Of a stretch of DNA of 64,000 nucleotides, positions 55,126 to 63,744 are shown piece after piece (the first letter of the stretch is position 1; every line of letters starts with the position of its first letter). The position numbers and the translations under genes were made by a program. A model generated the notes under the pieces. The model did not search any database. It was not told the origin of the DNA and saw only the letters and a program-made list of their open reading frames with translations. The stretch is from contig NZ_CP034767.1 of assembly GCF_004005995.1 (NCBI RefSeq), forward strand, positions 3,574,501-3,638,500, in the 5' to 3' direction. Source of the DNA: Devosia sp. 1566. Lineage in GTDB: Bacteria > Pseudomonadota > Alphaproteobacteria > Rhizobiales > Devosiaceae.

Positions 55126-55665
55126 ATGCGTTTTCTGCCTGCAATCGCGCTTGCATCCGCGCTGGTGACGAGCGTCGTTCCCGCGGGCGCTCAAAGCTGG
55201 GGCTTGCTGGACCGGGCCCTTGCCGACGCCGTGCAGACCTTCGCCAAAGCGCAAGGCGCACTTGGATCATCCAGCATGGGCGTGCCGACCACGGCTTACG
55301 GGCAAGCCTTGCGGCAGTTGCGCTTTGTCCCGTCCAGCGGATCGGGGGAGGTGCAGGTGGCCTTTCAGGCGCAGGGCGAAGGCGACAAAGCCTGCACCCG
55401 CTTTGCCGCCTATGTGATCCCGAACCCGGCCGCAGATACGATAACCATCAATCTCTGCCCGCAGTTCTTTGCCTCCGGCACCGATGCCCTGCGCCAAACC
55501 ACTATCCTGCATGAAATGGTGCATGTGGTCGCCGGGCCCGGCGAGTGCATGGCCATGGCCTATACCGCTCAGCTCCAGTTCCTCGCCACTGGCGCGTTTC
55601 AGCCGGTCACCAATTACTGGCGCCAAAGCGGCTGCGGGTCCTCGGCCTATAGGCTGCCGGGATAA
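55126..55665 (+). CDS. Small secreted HExxH metallopeptidase-like protein
   Basis: The 179-residue protein has a signal peptide (to about 23, AGAQ) and a zinc motif H129-E130-x2-H133 in ILHEMVHVVAGPGE, with Glu140 as a possible third ligand. The cysteines at 90, 111, 141 and near the C-terminus suggest disulfides. The layout recalls M35/deuterolysin-like or lysine-specific metallo-endopeptidases, but the match is only to the motif and its setting. ATG 55126 has AAGGGA upstream. It has no operon partners. Confidence 0.65.
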   Translation: MRFLPAIALASALVTSVVPAGAQSWGLLDRALADAVQTFAKAQGALGSSSMGVPTTAYGQALRQLRFVPSSGSGEVQVAFQAQGEGDKACTRFAAYVIPNPAADTITINLCPQFFASGTDALRQTTILHEMVHVVAGPGECMAMAYTAQLQFLATGAFQPVTNYWRQSGCGSSAYRLPG

Positions 55666-55672
55666 CGCCACG

Positions 55673-56821
55673 CTAGGAGCGCTTGTCCCGCCGCCGCATT
55701 GCGCCCAGCGCCAGTGAAGCCGGCACTGCCAGGGCCAGGGCGCCCAGGGAATGCTGCCGCCGTGGGCGCAGCTGCGCCGCAGCGGCCCGGTAACCGGCCT
55801 GCCATTCCGGGCTTTTGCCTGAAATATCGTCGGTGGGTTCCCCGCCCTCGTCGCGGGACTTGCCTACCGTGTCGGCTGCCGTGGCATTGCGGTGACCGAG
55901 CGGATCGCTGCTGCCCACGGTGGAATCGCGCCGCGTCTGCCGCTCGGCCTCCGCATTAAGCTCGGCACCCACGATCAGCATGGTGACCGAGATCCACATC
56001 CAGGTCAGCAGGGCAATGAGCCCGCCCAGCGAGCCGTAGGTCTTGTCGAAATTGGCGAAGTTCGCCGCATACCAGGAGAACAGCAGCGACACGACGATGA
56101 TCCCGACCACGGCAAGGAGAGCGCCCGGGGTAACCCAGCGCCATTTCGGCTGCTGCCGGCTCGAGCCGAAGCGATAAAGAACGGCAATACCCAACAGCAA
56201 GACCACAGCGAGCAGCAGGTAGGAGCCGATCTTGAGCACCCATTCCAGCCCACTCCCCAGCCCGAGGAAATTCAGCACCGCTGGCACCACCACGGCCACG
56301 CCAATCATCACCACCGCGCCAACGACACCGGCCAGGGTAAACACGAGGGCGGTGGCGTTCAGAACAAAGAAATTGCGCTTTTCGCGCTCGTCATAGGCGA
56401 TGTTCATTGCCTCAAACAGCGTCTTGACCCCCGAACTGGCGCTCCAAAGCGCAATGGCGATCGAGATGATAAGGGCAAAGCTCAGCGTCGATTCCTGGCT
56501 CGAGGTCAGGCGCTTGAGTTGTTCATCGATGATGGCCATGCCTCCTTCGGGCACCACCGCGGACAGTGCCCTGACATGCTCGGTCACCGTGGCCGGGTCG
56601 GTGAACAGGCCATAAAGGGACACAAAGGCCGTGAGGGTGGGGAAGATCGCCAGCAGCAGGTAATAGGTTACCGCCGCCGCGATCAGGGTCACCCGATCAT
56701 CATTGATCTCGGCATAGGTGCGCCACAGGATGTCCTTCCAGCCCTTTGCCGGTACCTCCGTTGGCGCATCCGCCTCACGACCATGATCCTGCTCGGCGCT
56801 GCGGTTTTGGACTGTTGCCAT
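55673..56821 (-). CDS. YihY/virulence factor BrkB family membrane protein
   Basis: The 382-residue protein has six predicted membrane helices. Family words are ITYYLLLAIFP-like AAAVTYYLLLAIFPTLTAFV, then WSASSGVKTLFEAMNIAYDE, NFANFDKTYGSLGG and LLTWMWISVTMLIVGAELNAE. A long charged C-terminal tail follows. Its function is not settled; it was once annotated as ribonuclease BN. ATG 56821 was chosen because AAGGGA precedes it and the longer upstream frame is Arg-rich nonsense. Only its stop abuts the HExxH gene. Confidence 0.88.
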   Translation of the reverse strand: MATVQNRSAEQDHGREADAPTEVPAKGWKDILWRTYAEINDDRVTLIAAAVTYYLLLAIFPTLTAFVSLYGLFTDPATVTEHVRALSAVVPEGGMAIIDEQLKRLTSSQESTLSFALIISIAIALWSASSGVKTLFEAMNIAYDEREKRNFFVLNATALVFTLAGVVGAVVMIGVAVVVPAVLNFLGLGSGLEWVLKIGSYLLLAVVLLLGIAVLYRFGSSRQQPKWRWVTPGALLAVVGIIVVSLLFSWYAANFANFDKTYGSLGGLIALLTWMWISVTMLIVGAELNAEAERQTRRDSTVGSSDPLGHRNATAADTVGKSRDEGGEPTDDISGKSPEWQAGYRAAAAQLRPRRQHSLGALALAVPASLALGAMRRRDKRS

Positions 56822-56908
56822 CTGCTTTGTTCCCTTGCCTTGGGAGGGGCAACGACAAAGCGCCAGCGTGGTTGCAGGCCACCAGCCTGCGAGACCCAGC
56901 AAACAGCA

Positions 56909-56935
56909 GGCCCCGCTCCAAAAAGGAGCGAGGCC
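56909..56935 (-). terminator. Terminator hairpin after the acidic secreted protein gene
   Basis: Read leftward, GGCC-T-CGCTCC pairs with GGAGCG-G-GGCC around a TTTTT loop. It lies 26 bases after the acidic protein's stop and 88 bases before the BrkB start, and probably separates the two leftward genes. Confidence 0.6.
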
Positions 56936-56961
56936 CGCTTTGCCCGCTTGTGCCCGCGAGC

Positions 56962-59019
56962 TTAGTTGGGGTCGACCACGAAAAGGGTCAGGCCCGCATC
57001 TCCCTGGGTCACGGTCACCACATCGACCGGCCCGACCCCGGACTGCGCCAGGGCTGCCCCGAGGGCCTCGTTGGCGGCAACGGCATTGCGCAGCTCCTCG
57101 GCTGCAGGGATCGGCAGACCGGCGGAGCCGCAGCCTTCCAGCAGCACAAGGGAGGCATCGCCCGAACCGGCGGCAAGAACATCGGCAGGCTCGGCCGCAT
57201 CGCCTGCGGCGACCGCTTCGGCAGCCCCGGAACACCCGACGGTGCGAAGCGGAAGGGCAAAGGCTTCGACTTCAGCCGGCAGCACCTGAGCGGAGGCTGT
57301 TGCGGCCAACGGAGCGCCGCCCGGCAGCGCACCGGCCCGGTCTTGGGCGCCCGTCGCACCATCACTGCTGCCGTCGGAGCCAGCCGTGTCCACATCGCCG
57401 GAGGCTCCGCCGCCCGACGCGCCATTATTAGCGCCACCGGCAGCATCATCGGGCGCCGCACTGCCGTTATCCGTGTCCGGACCACCTGCATCGCCGCTGG
57501 CATCATCGCCATTGCCATCGGTTCCATCACCGGCACCATCGCTGCCTGCCTCGTCCGCAGGAGCCGGCCCGCCAGCCCCCGTGACGCCTCCTGCGGCGCC
57601 ATCACCGCTGTCGGCAAGCTGGGCCTGCGTATCAACCAGGAGCCGCACTTGCCCGGCGCGGCCAGCGCGAACCGCGATCACGGCTTCGGGCGCAATCCCG
57701 GCATCGGCCAGCGCCTGCGTGAGGGCAAGATTGGCCTCAACCTCGGCGAGGGTCTCATCGTCATCACTGCCGCCGAGCGTTGCCAGCACATCGGCCTGTG
57801 CCGCCTCACCCAGCAAGGCATCGAGATCGAGGGTGGTGATCTCGCCGCCGCCGGCTCCGCTCGCATCGCCCTCCGTGCCCAAAATACGCAGCACGGCATC
57901 CACACGCTGCTGCTCATCGGGAAGCAGCGACAAGTCCAGCGCCGCCAATTCCTCTTCAGTGAGGGCGGCGACGTCGAGATCGGCAAGGTCTCCGCTCGCG
58001 GCGCCCTCCCCGCCAGCCTGGCCGTCACGGGGCAGGATGGCGACGTCGGCGGCGAGCTCACCCGAGCCGGCGCCCAACTCGGCATCGACCACATCGATGC
58101 CAGCCGCGTCCACTTCCGCCACCAGGGCCCCGGGGGCCCCGCGCACCAACACCTCGGTCAAGCCATCGGCCCCGACCTCGATCGCGAGCACATCTTCCAG
58201 CGCCACGCCTTCGCGTTCCAGCACCGAGCTCAGCACCGCGCTGTCTTCAAGAACCGCGAGCAAATCCGCCCGACCCTCGGGATTGTCGCCTATGGCGATC
58301 TCGATCTCCGCCAGCGCCGCCTCGGACAGCACCTCGTCCACCCGGACCAGCGCGATGCGGCGATCATCGATGCTGGCATCAAGGTCGATCTCGGCCAATC
58401 CTGGATCGGCGATCAGCTCGATCAGCGCCTCGGTCCGCGCCGTTGGGCTGCCCAGCGCCAGCAGCCTGGTGCCACCGTTTACCGTTTGCGTGGGATCGAT
58501 TGTCGCTGTTTGCTGGGCTCCGATCTGCACATCGGCATCTACTGCCGCGCCGGAGCGGGAACCCGAGCCGAGATTGACATCGGCGCTGACCGGAGCGCCC
58601 TGGATCACGTTGACATCGGTGTCGAGCACATTGGCGCGGGGGCTGCTGTCGCCGCCCAGCACAGTGCCGGACACCACTTCGCTGTCGCCGGCCTCGACGC
58701 CGACATCCACGGCCGCGTCCCCGCCTATCTCGGCATCGACGCCCAGACCATCATCACCACCAACATCGACGTCGGCATCGACCGCCGTATCGCCACCAAG
58801 GCCCACATCGGCATTGATGCCGTTATCGCCGCCAAGCCCCACGCCGGCATCCAGCCCGCCATCGCCGCCGCCCACCCCGACATTGAGGCCATCATCGCCC
58901 CCCACCGAGATGTCGACACCGCCACTGCCAATATCTGCATCAAGCAGCTGGGCAGAAGCGGGGGATGCTGCCAAGGCGGCCGTCAAGGCAAGAACAGAAA
59001 TGCTGGATCGAAGGAACAT
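56962..59019 (-). CDS. Large, extremely acidic secreted protein with Asp/Gly repeats
   Basis: The 685-residue protein has a signal peptide (to about residue 23, SASA-Q). About 25-115 is a run of short imperfect repeats of the type GGDDGLxVxVGLGGD. Long Asp/Glu/Ala-rich segments (115-450), a low-complexity GDGTDGNGDD-type region (about 455-555) and a C-terminal domain with two cysteines follow. I see no Lys, His, Tyr or Trp anywhere, and Met only at the start. I chose ATG 59019 (AGGAG, 6 bases) over ATG 59025. I know no function. The repeats fit beta-solenoid or calcium-binding surface proteins of rhizobia-like bacteria. Confidence 0.8.
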   Translation of the reverse strand: MFLRSSISVLALTAALAASPASAQLLDADIGSGGVDISVGGDDGLNVGVGGGDGGLDAGVGLGGDNGINADVGLGGDTAVDADVDVGGDDGLGVDAEIGGDAAVDVGVEAGDSEVVSGTVLGGDSSPRANVLDTDVNVIQGAPVSADVNLGSGSRSGAAVDADVQIGAQQTATIDPTQTVNGGTRLLALGSPTARTEALIELIADPGLAEIDLDASIDDRRIALVRVDEVLSEAALAEIEIAIGDNPEGRADLLAVLEDSAVLSSVLEREGVALEDVLAIEVGADGLTEVLVRGAPGALVAEVDAAGIDVVDAELGAGSGELAADVAILPRDGQAGGEGAASGDLADLDVAALTEEELAALDLSLLPDEQQRVDAVLRILGTEGDASGAGGGEITTLDLDALLGEAAQADVLATLGGSDDDETLAEVEANLALTQALADAGIAPEAVIAVRAGRAGQVRLLVDTQAQLADSGDGAAGGVTGAGGPAPADEAGSDGAGDGTDGNGDDASGDAGGPDTDNGSAAPDDAAGGANNGASGGGASGDVDTAGSDGSSDGATGAQDRAGALPGGAPLAATASAQVLPAEVEAFALPLRTVGCSGAAEAVAAGDAAEPADVLAAGSGDASLVLLEGCGSAGLPIPAAEELRNAVAANEALGAALAQSGVGPVDVVTVTQGDAGLTLFVVDPN

Positions 59020-59326
59020 AGACATCTCCTAAGCCGAAATGATTAGTTCCGATCAACGGAGGGCCGAGGCGGCGGTTTCTTGCCTTTGCCCCGACTTTAC
59101 TTGGCGTCCTTGCCGACCCGAAAAGCAATTGATGTCAATTTTACTGACCGGCGCTCCCCCGCCTGGCCGCAGCCCCTGGGGAGAGGCATGCAAAGGGTAA
59201 GCAAACCGTCAACGCGCTGGCTGAAAGGTGACCTCAAGCGCGAGATAAAGGCCCCCCACCCGCCGGTTCAACGGTGTATAGGGGAGCATTCCGCCCTTCA
59301 TCCGTGCCTTTGCCGAAGGAAAATCC
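59020..59326. other. Divergent spacer, no gene seen
   Basis: The 307-base spacer separates the leftward acidic-protein gene and the rightward CAP lipoprotein gene. It should hold both promoters. I see no clear operator, repeat or RNA gene in it. Confidence 0.5.
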
Positions 59327-59818
59327 ATGAGCGCCATTCGCCGCCGCACCGCCATTTTGCTCCCCACCCTTGGTCTTCTTGGCGCGGTCCTGCTGTCCGC
59401 CTGCAGCCCCTTTGGCAACACTGCCGGCTCCGCCGGGACCCTGTCGCCCGGCCTGTCCGCCCGCATGGACCAGCCAGGCGCCAGCCTCGACCGGGCCCAA
59501 GCCATCGGCATCATCAATGCCTATCGCGCCACCAACGGCCTACCGGCCCTGGCGCTCGATACTGGCCTGAGCGGCACTGCCCAGGCCCTCGTCAACCAGT
59601 ATGCATCCACCGGCACGCCGCCCAAGACGCCCAATGGTGTCAAGGCGCTCAAGCTCAGCGCGGGTTACGCCACCTTCGCCGAAACCTTCTCGGGCTGGCG
59701 CAACAATCCAGCCGATGCTGCTGGCCTTCGCGTCCCTGCGAGCAAGGCCGGCGTCGCCGTGGCCTTCAATCCGACCTCCAATTACGGCATCTACTGGGTG
59801 CTTATTCTTGCCGACTGA
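59327..59818 (+). CDS. CAP-domain lipoprotein
   Basis: The 163-residue protein has an N-terminal signal with lipobox LLSAC and a CAP (SCP/PR1-like) domain: RAQAIGIINAYRATNGLPALALD then AQALVNQYASTG. GAAGGA precedes ATG 59327. The domain is found in secreted proteins with varied, mostly unknown roles. Its 3' end overlaps the start of a TusA-like gene in another frame. Confidence 0.85.
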   Translation: MSAIRRRTAILLPTLGLLGAVLLSACSPFGNTAGSAGTLSPGLSARMDQPGASLDRAQAIGIINAYRATNGLPALALDTGLSGTAQALVNQYASTGTPPKTPNGVKALKLSAGYATFAETFSGWRNNPADAAGLRVPASKAGVAVAFNPTSNYGIYWVLILAD

Positions 59819-60035
59819 GCCGACACTGATCGACGCGCGGGGGCTCAAATGTCCCCTGCCGGTGCTGCAAACCGAAAAACGGCTGGCCCAACTGCCAGCC
59901 GGCGCCCGGCTCGTCGTGCTGGCCACCGACCCAATGGCGCGCATCGACATCCCGCTATACTGCCGCCAAAACGGCCATGACTGCGCGGTGACGGATGCCG
60001 GCGATCACCTGCGCTTCGAGCTAGTGCGCCGCTAA
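59808..60035 (+). CDS. TusA-family sulfurtransferase, TTG start overlapping the CAP gene
   Basis: The 75-residue protein matches TusA: IDARGLKCPLPVL with the persulfide Cys15, then LVVLATDPMA-RIDIPLYC and a C-terminal LRFELV. It relays sulfur for tRNA thiolation, molybdopterin or other sulfur transfer. The best start is TTG 59808, 11 bases inside the end of the CAP gene; no ATG or GTG in frame is near. The reading frame is too short and its start too unusual for routine gene calling. Its end overlaps the end of the convergent carboxypeptidase gene by 4 bases. Confidence 0.8.
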   Translation: MPTEPTLIDARGLKCPLPVLQTEKRLAQLPAGARLVVLATDPMARIDIPLYCRQNGHDCAVTDAGDHLRFELVRR

Positions 60036-61198
60036 AGATTCGGGCGCGGCCGCGGCATGGGCACCGGCCCGGTGGCAGTTGCCGCCATACCGGGCCGCAG
60101 CTCCGCCTCGATCCCTACGACATCGCTGGCGATCGGGAAGGCCGGCGCGTGATCGGGACGCGGACGCGGCAATTCGATTCCCACGCGCACCCGGCCCAGA
60201 TTGGTCGCCACATAGGACTGCGCCGGGATCGCATCATTGAGATAGCTCGGCTGCCCCTTGAGGCCCATGGGGAAGGCCGCTTCCTGCGCCTTCACATATT
60301 CCGGTGCTTGCTGGCCGCAGATGCGCGCGCGCATATCGACGGGCGCGGCGCTTGGATTGTTGGCCAGCGCCAGCAGCGACTGCCCGGCCGGCCGGGCCGC
60401 GCCCGACAGGCCGCGCAACACCAATTCGGCCGCCCGCTCATTGCGATCGCGCGCCGATGAGCCGCCCAGCACCACCGCCAGGAGCCGCCGCCCATCGCGC
60501 TCGACGGTCACCACCATGTTGAGCCCCGAAGCACAAACATAGCCAGTCTTCATGCCGGTAGTGCCGGCAAACTTGGTCAGCAGGGCATTATTGCTTTCGA
60601 GCTTGGCCTTGCCAAGCTGCACAAATTCGGTGCCGAACATCTCGGCATATTGCGGGAAGTTCTGCCGCAGATACAGCGACAGCACCGCCAGATCGCGCGC
60701 CGAAGTTTGCTGGGCCGGGTCATGCAGCCCATGCGGATTGACAAAGCGGGTTGCCGATAGCCCCATCCGCGCCGCCGTCTCGTTCATCTTGGCGACAAAC
60801 TGGGCTTCGGTGCCCCCCACGGTTTCGGCGATCCCCATGGCGATGTCATTGGCCGACTTGACGATCATGATATAAAGCGCGTCCTGCAGGCTCAGCGCGC
60901 TATCCACCGGCAGCCCGGACTTGCTGGGCGCCTGGTTGATCGCATTGCGCGACAGCACCACCGGCGTTTGCAGCGTCACGGTGCCCTTCTGGATTTCCTC
61001 GAAAGCCACATAAGCGGTCATCAGCTTGGTAAGCGACGCTGGGTGCCAGGGCTGGCCGGCATCTTCCTCATACAGCACCGCAAGATTGTCCATATCCACG
61101 AGCAGCATGGGATTGGCCTGGACCACTGCAGCACCCGCCCACAGGCAGTTAAGGACAATGGCAATGATGGCTGAGCGCAAGGATCGAGCTGACGGCAC
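60032..61198 (-). CDS. D-alanyl-D-alanine carboxypeptidase (S11, DacA-like)
   Basis: The 388-residue penicillin-binding enzyme has the three active-site motifs S55-x2-K58 (SLTK), S115-A-N and K217-T-G. It removes the terminal D-Ala of peptidoglycan stem peptides. A signal peptide (IIAIVLNCLWAGAAVVQA) ends near 27. I chose GTG 61198, because GGAG lies 9 bases before it. The C-terminal PBP5-type domain and amphipathic anchor are missing; instead the tail is rich in Pro and Arg (ELPRPRPDHAP). The enzyme is probably soluble in the periplasm or held by that basic tail. Confidence 0.9.
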   Translation of the reverse strand: MPSARSLRSAIIAIVLNCLWAGAAVVQANPMLLVDMDNLAVLYEEDAGQPWHPASLTKLMTAYVAFEEIQKGTVTLQTPVVLSRNAINQAPSKSGLPVDSALSLQDALYIMIVKSANDIAMGIAETVGGTEAQFVAKMNETAARMGLSATRFVNPHGLHDPAQQTSARDLAVLSLYLRQNFPQYAEMFGTEFVQLGKAKLESNNALLTKFAGTTGMKTGYVCASGLNMVVTVERDGRRLLAVVLGGSSARDRNERAAELVLRGLSGAARPAGQSLLALANNPSAAPVDMRARICGQQAPEYVKAQEAAFPMGLKGQPSYLNDAIPAQSYVATNLGRVRVGIELPRPRPDHAPAFPIASDVVGIEAELRPGMAATATGPVPMPRPRPNL

Positions 61199-61362
61199 GA
61201 GAGCGAGCTCCGGGACTGATAAGGGGCGCGCGTTCTTAACAGCCACCTTGCCCAAGCTCAATGCACGGGCCCTCCCACCCACGGGCTTTTGAACCCCCAA
61301 CCTCCTGACATCCCTTGACGAGGGGTCGCGGCACAACCGCAATTTCCACCTGGAGAACGCCC

Positions 61363-61944
61363 ATGACCACCATTGTTACCGTCCTTACCCCTGGCTTTGC
61401 CGATTGGGAAACGGCCCTGTTGAACGCGGCCAGTGCCGGCCACCTCGGCATCACCACCCGCTACGCCGCCCCCGGTGGGATCCCGCTGGCCTCCGCCGGC
61501 GGCCTGCAGGTCACGCCTGACCTGCCTGTCGACAATATCGATCCCGCCGGCATTGATGCCCTTGTCATCTGCGGTGGCGCGGCTTGGTCGCAACCCGGAG
61601 CACCCGACCTTACCCGCCTGCTGCAAGCGACGGCGGCAGCCGGCAAGGTGGTCGGCGGCATCTGCGATGGCACCCTGCCCCTTGCCCGCGCCGGCCTGCT
61701 CGACACCATCCCCCATACCAGCAACAGCACCGACAACCTCGCCCCCACCGGCTATGCCGGCGCCCGCTTCTACCGGGACCAGCCCCGGGCCGTCCGCGCC
61801 GGCGCCATCATCACCGCCCCCGGCACCGCCCCGGTCAGTTTCATGGCCGAGATGCTCGAGGCCCTGGGCTATGGCCGCGACGATCTGCGGTTTTACTATG
61901 GTCTGTTTGCCGCCGAGCACCCGCCGGCCCAAACTGCACCCTAG
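61363..61944 (+). CDS. DJ-1/PfpI family protein
   Basis: The 193-residue protein has the DJ-1/PfpI fold signature: acidic Glu16 in GFADWET and nucleophile Cys101 in GGICDGT. TGGAGA precedes ATG 61363. Members act as glyoxalases, chaperones, proteases or amidotransferases, and which applies here is unclear. The gene is 54 bases before an HxlR-type regulator. Confidence 0.85.
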   Translation: MTTIVTVLTPGFADWETALLNAASAGHLGITTRYAAPGGIPLASAGGLQVTPDLPVDNIDPAGIDALVICGGAAWSQPGAPDLTRLLQATAAAGKVVGGICDGTLPLARAGLLDTIPHTSNSTDNLAPTGYAGARFYRDQPRAVRAGAIITAPGTAPVSFMAEMLEALGYGRDDLRFYYGLFAAEHPPAQTAP

Positions 61945-61998
61945 GCACAGAAAGGAACCATCTCTATATTGAGGGTCAACCAACCCCGCAGGTCGCCC

Positions 61999-62415
61999 AT
62001 GTCGCTCCAGGACACCGCCAATCGCTCCAACTGCACCGCCATGTCCGATGTGCTCAACCGCATCGGCGACAAATGGAGCGTGATGGTGGTGGGCATTCTC
62101 GCCCGCCACGACACCATCCGCTTCAACGAGCTCAAGCGCTCGATCAATGGCGTGTCGCAGCGCATGCTGACCCTCACCCTGCGCAATCTCGAGCGCGATG
62201 GCCTGGTCACCCGCACCATCTATCCCGAAGTGCCGCCCCGGGTTGAATATGGCCTGACCGAACTGGGCAAGACGCTGACCAACCCCATCCAGGCGCTGTG
62301 GGACTGGTCGGCCGAGCATCATGGCGCCATCATCGATGCCCGCACTGTCTACGATCAGCGTGCCATCGCCGTCGAGGCCGAGCAGCCGCGCAAGATCGCT
62401 TACGCCAGGGGGTAG
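61999..62415 (+). CDS. HxlR-type (MarR-like) transcriptional regulator
   Basis: The 138-residue protein is a DUF24/HxlR winged helix. NCTAMSDVLNRIGDKWSVMV precedes FNELKRSINGVSQRML and LERDGLVTRTIYPEVPPRVEY. Cys11 is at the place where redox-sensing HxlR proteins carry their reactive cysteine. It lies 4 bases before the AAC(3)-type acetyltransferase gene and probably regulates it. Confidence 0.9.
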   Translation: MSLQDTANRSNCTAMSDVLNRIGDKWSVMVVGILARHDTIRFNELKRSINGVSQRMLTLTLRNLERDGLVTRTIYPEVPPRVEYGLTELGKTLTNPIQALWDWSAEHHGAIIDARTVYDQRAIAVEAEQPRKIAYARG

Positions 62416-62419
62416 CTGA

Positions 62420-63211
62420 ATGCCCTTGCCCTGGACCCGACCAGTCCTCGCTGGGCAGTTGCAGGACCTGGGCCTCGAGCGCGGCGATGCCGTGCTGGTG
62501 CACGCGGCGCTGCGCCAGGTCGGCCCTATTCTGGGCGGCCCCGACGCGCTGATCGACGCCTTCACTGATGTGCTCGGCCCCGAGGGCACGCTCCTGGGTT
62601 ATTGCGACTGGCAAGCCGAGGAAGACGCCTTTGCCGATCCCGCGCTCCGCCCCCATGTGCCGCCATTCGATCCAGAGCGCTCGCGCTCGATCCGCGACAA
62701 CGGCGCCTTTCCCGAATTGCTGCGCACCACCCCCGGGGCCCGGCGCAGCGGCAATCCCGGCGCCTCCTGCGCCGCCCTGGGTGGGCAGGCCGACTGGTTC
62801 ACCGCCGATCATGCCCTCGATTATGGCTATGGCACGCAATCCCCGCTCGGCAAACTGGTCGAGGCGGGCGGCAAAACGCTGATGCTCGGCGCCCCGCTGG
62901 ACACCATGACCCTGCTGCACCATGCCGAGCACCTCGCCCGCTTCCCCGACAAGCCGGTTAAGCGCTTCGAGGTCCCGCTGCTTATAAATGGCGCCACTCG
63001 CTGGCGCTGGTGCGAGGAGTTCGACACTGCCAACGCCCCGCCTGGGCTCCCCGAAGATTATTTCGCCACCGTGGTGCGCGATTATCTCGCCACTGGCGCC
63101 GGGCAAACGGGCCGGGTCGGCAATGCCGATTGCGTCCTCGTTGCCGCGCCCGAGATCCTTGCCTTCGCCGTTCACTGGCTCGAACAGCATTACCGCACGG
63201 TGGGAAACTGA
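62420..63211 (+). CDS. AAC(3)-type aminoglycoside N-acetyltransferase family protein
   Basis: The 263-residue protein has the AAC(3) family order: VLVHAALRQVG (25-35), RRSGNPGASCAALGG (108-122), YGTQSPLGKL and LLHHAEH (165-171), which holds the catalytic His. In clinical enzymes this acetylates the 3-amino group of aminoglycosides. Environmental members also act on other antibiotics or have housekeeping roles. It follows the HxlR gene directly. Whether it gives resistance cannot be told. Confidence 0.85.
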   Translation: MPLPWTRPVLAGQLQDLGLERGDAVLVHAALRQVGPILGGPDALIDAFTDVLGPEGTLLGYCDWQAEEDAFADPALRPHVPPFDPERSRSIRDNGAFPELLRTTPGARRSGNPGASCAALGGQADWFTADHALDYGYGTQSPLGKLVEAGGKTLMLGAPLDTMTLLHHAEHLARFPDKPVKRFEVPLLINGATRWRWCEEFDTANAPPGLPEDYFATVVRDYLATGAGQTGRVGNADCVLVAAPEILAFAVHWLEQHYRTVGN

Positions 63212-63283
63212 TCGTGTCCGCGCTAAAAAGCTGCGCACGCACCCAGTTGCGGCGCAAAGCGCCTTGCGCTAGACACAGCCCGT

Positions 63284-63367
63284 GCCCCTCTGGCGGAATG
63301 GTAGACGCAGAGGACTCAAAATCCTCCGCCGCGAGGCGTGCCGGTTCGAGTCCGGCGGGGGGCACCA
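63284..63367 (+). tRNA. tRNA-Leu(CAA)
   Basis: The 84-nt sequence folds as a leucine tRNA with a long variable arm. The acceptor is GCCCCTC/GGGGGGC (one G-T pair), the anticodon loop is CTCAAAA within GAGGA/TCCTC, the T-loop is TTCGAGT and the encoded CCA ends at 63367. The anticodon CAA reads UUG. Confidence 0.95.
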
Positions 63368-63744
63368 GTTTCCTTCAGCTTTGGCGTTCCACAGTTGCTC
63401 CCGGCAATGCCGGTGACCTCTGGCTGGATTTGCAAGCCCGCTGACAAGCAAGAGCAGGCACCTGCGCCAGTCAGCCCAGTGGCGCAAGGCGGCCGCAAAG
63501 CCGGCCCACTGGCAGCAGCAGAACCCTATCGGCCCCAATTTGCTGACCGTGCTGGTCGTATCCTCATTGACCGCGCTTTGCTCTCCATCAGCCGCCAGCG
63601 GCAAGGGGGGAAAAGTTCCCCAACTGGGCTCTCAGATTTTTGTGACCAGCAAACCGCACAACATGGCGCCGTTAACCAAACGGCTTACCGCGCTATTAAG
63701 ACTCTCTGCGCAATTTGCAGGGACATCTTTATACGAGGTTTATC
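63368..63744 (+). other. Spacer between tRNA-Leu and the porin gene, no gene seen
   Basis: The 377-base spacer turns more AT-rich towards 63600-63744, where the porin promoter is expected. I see no clear -35/-10 pair. The rightward open frame through it has no coding look. Confidence 0.5.

Noticed and set aside
56746..59046. Rightward open frame of 766 codons antisense to the acidic protein
   Set aside because: It is a shadow of GC-rich, repeat-like coding DNA; the leftward frame has a signal peptide and Shine-Dalgarno.
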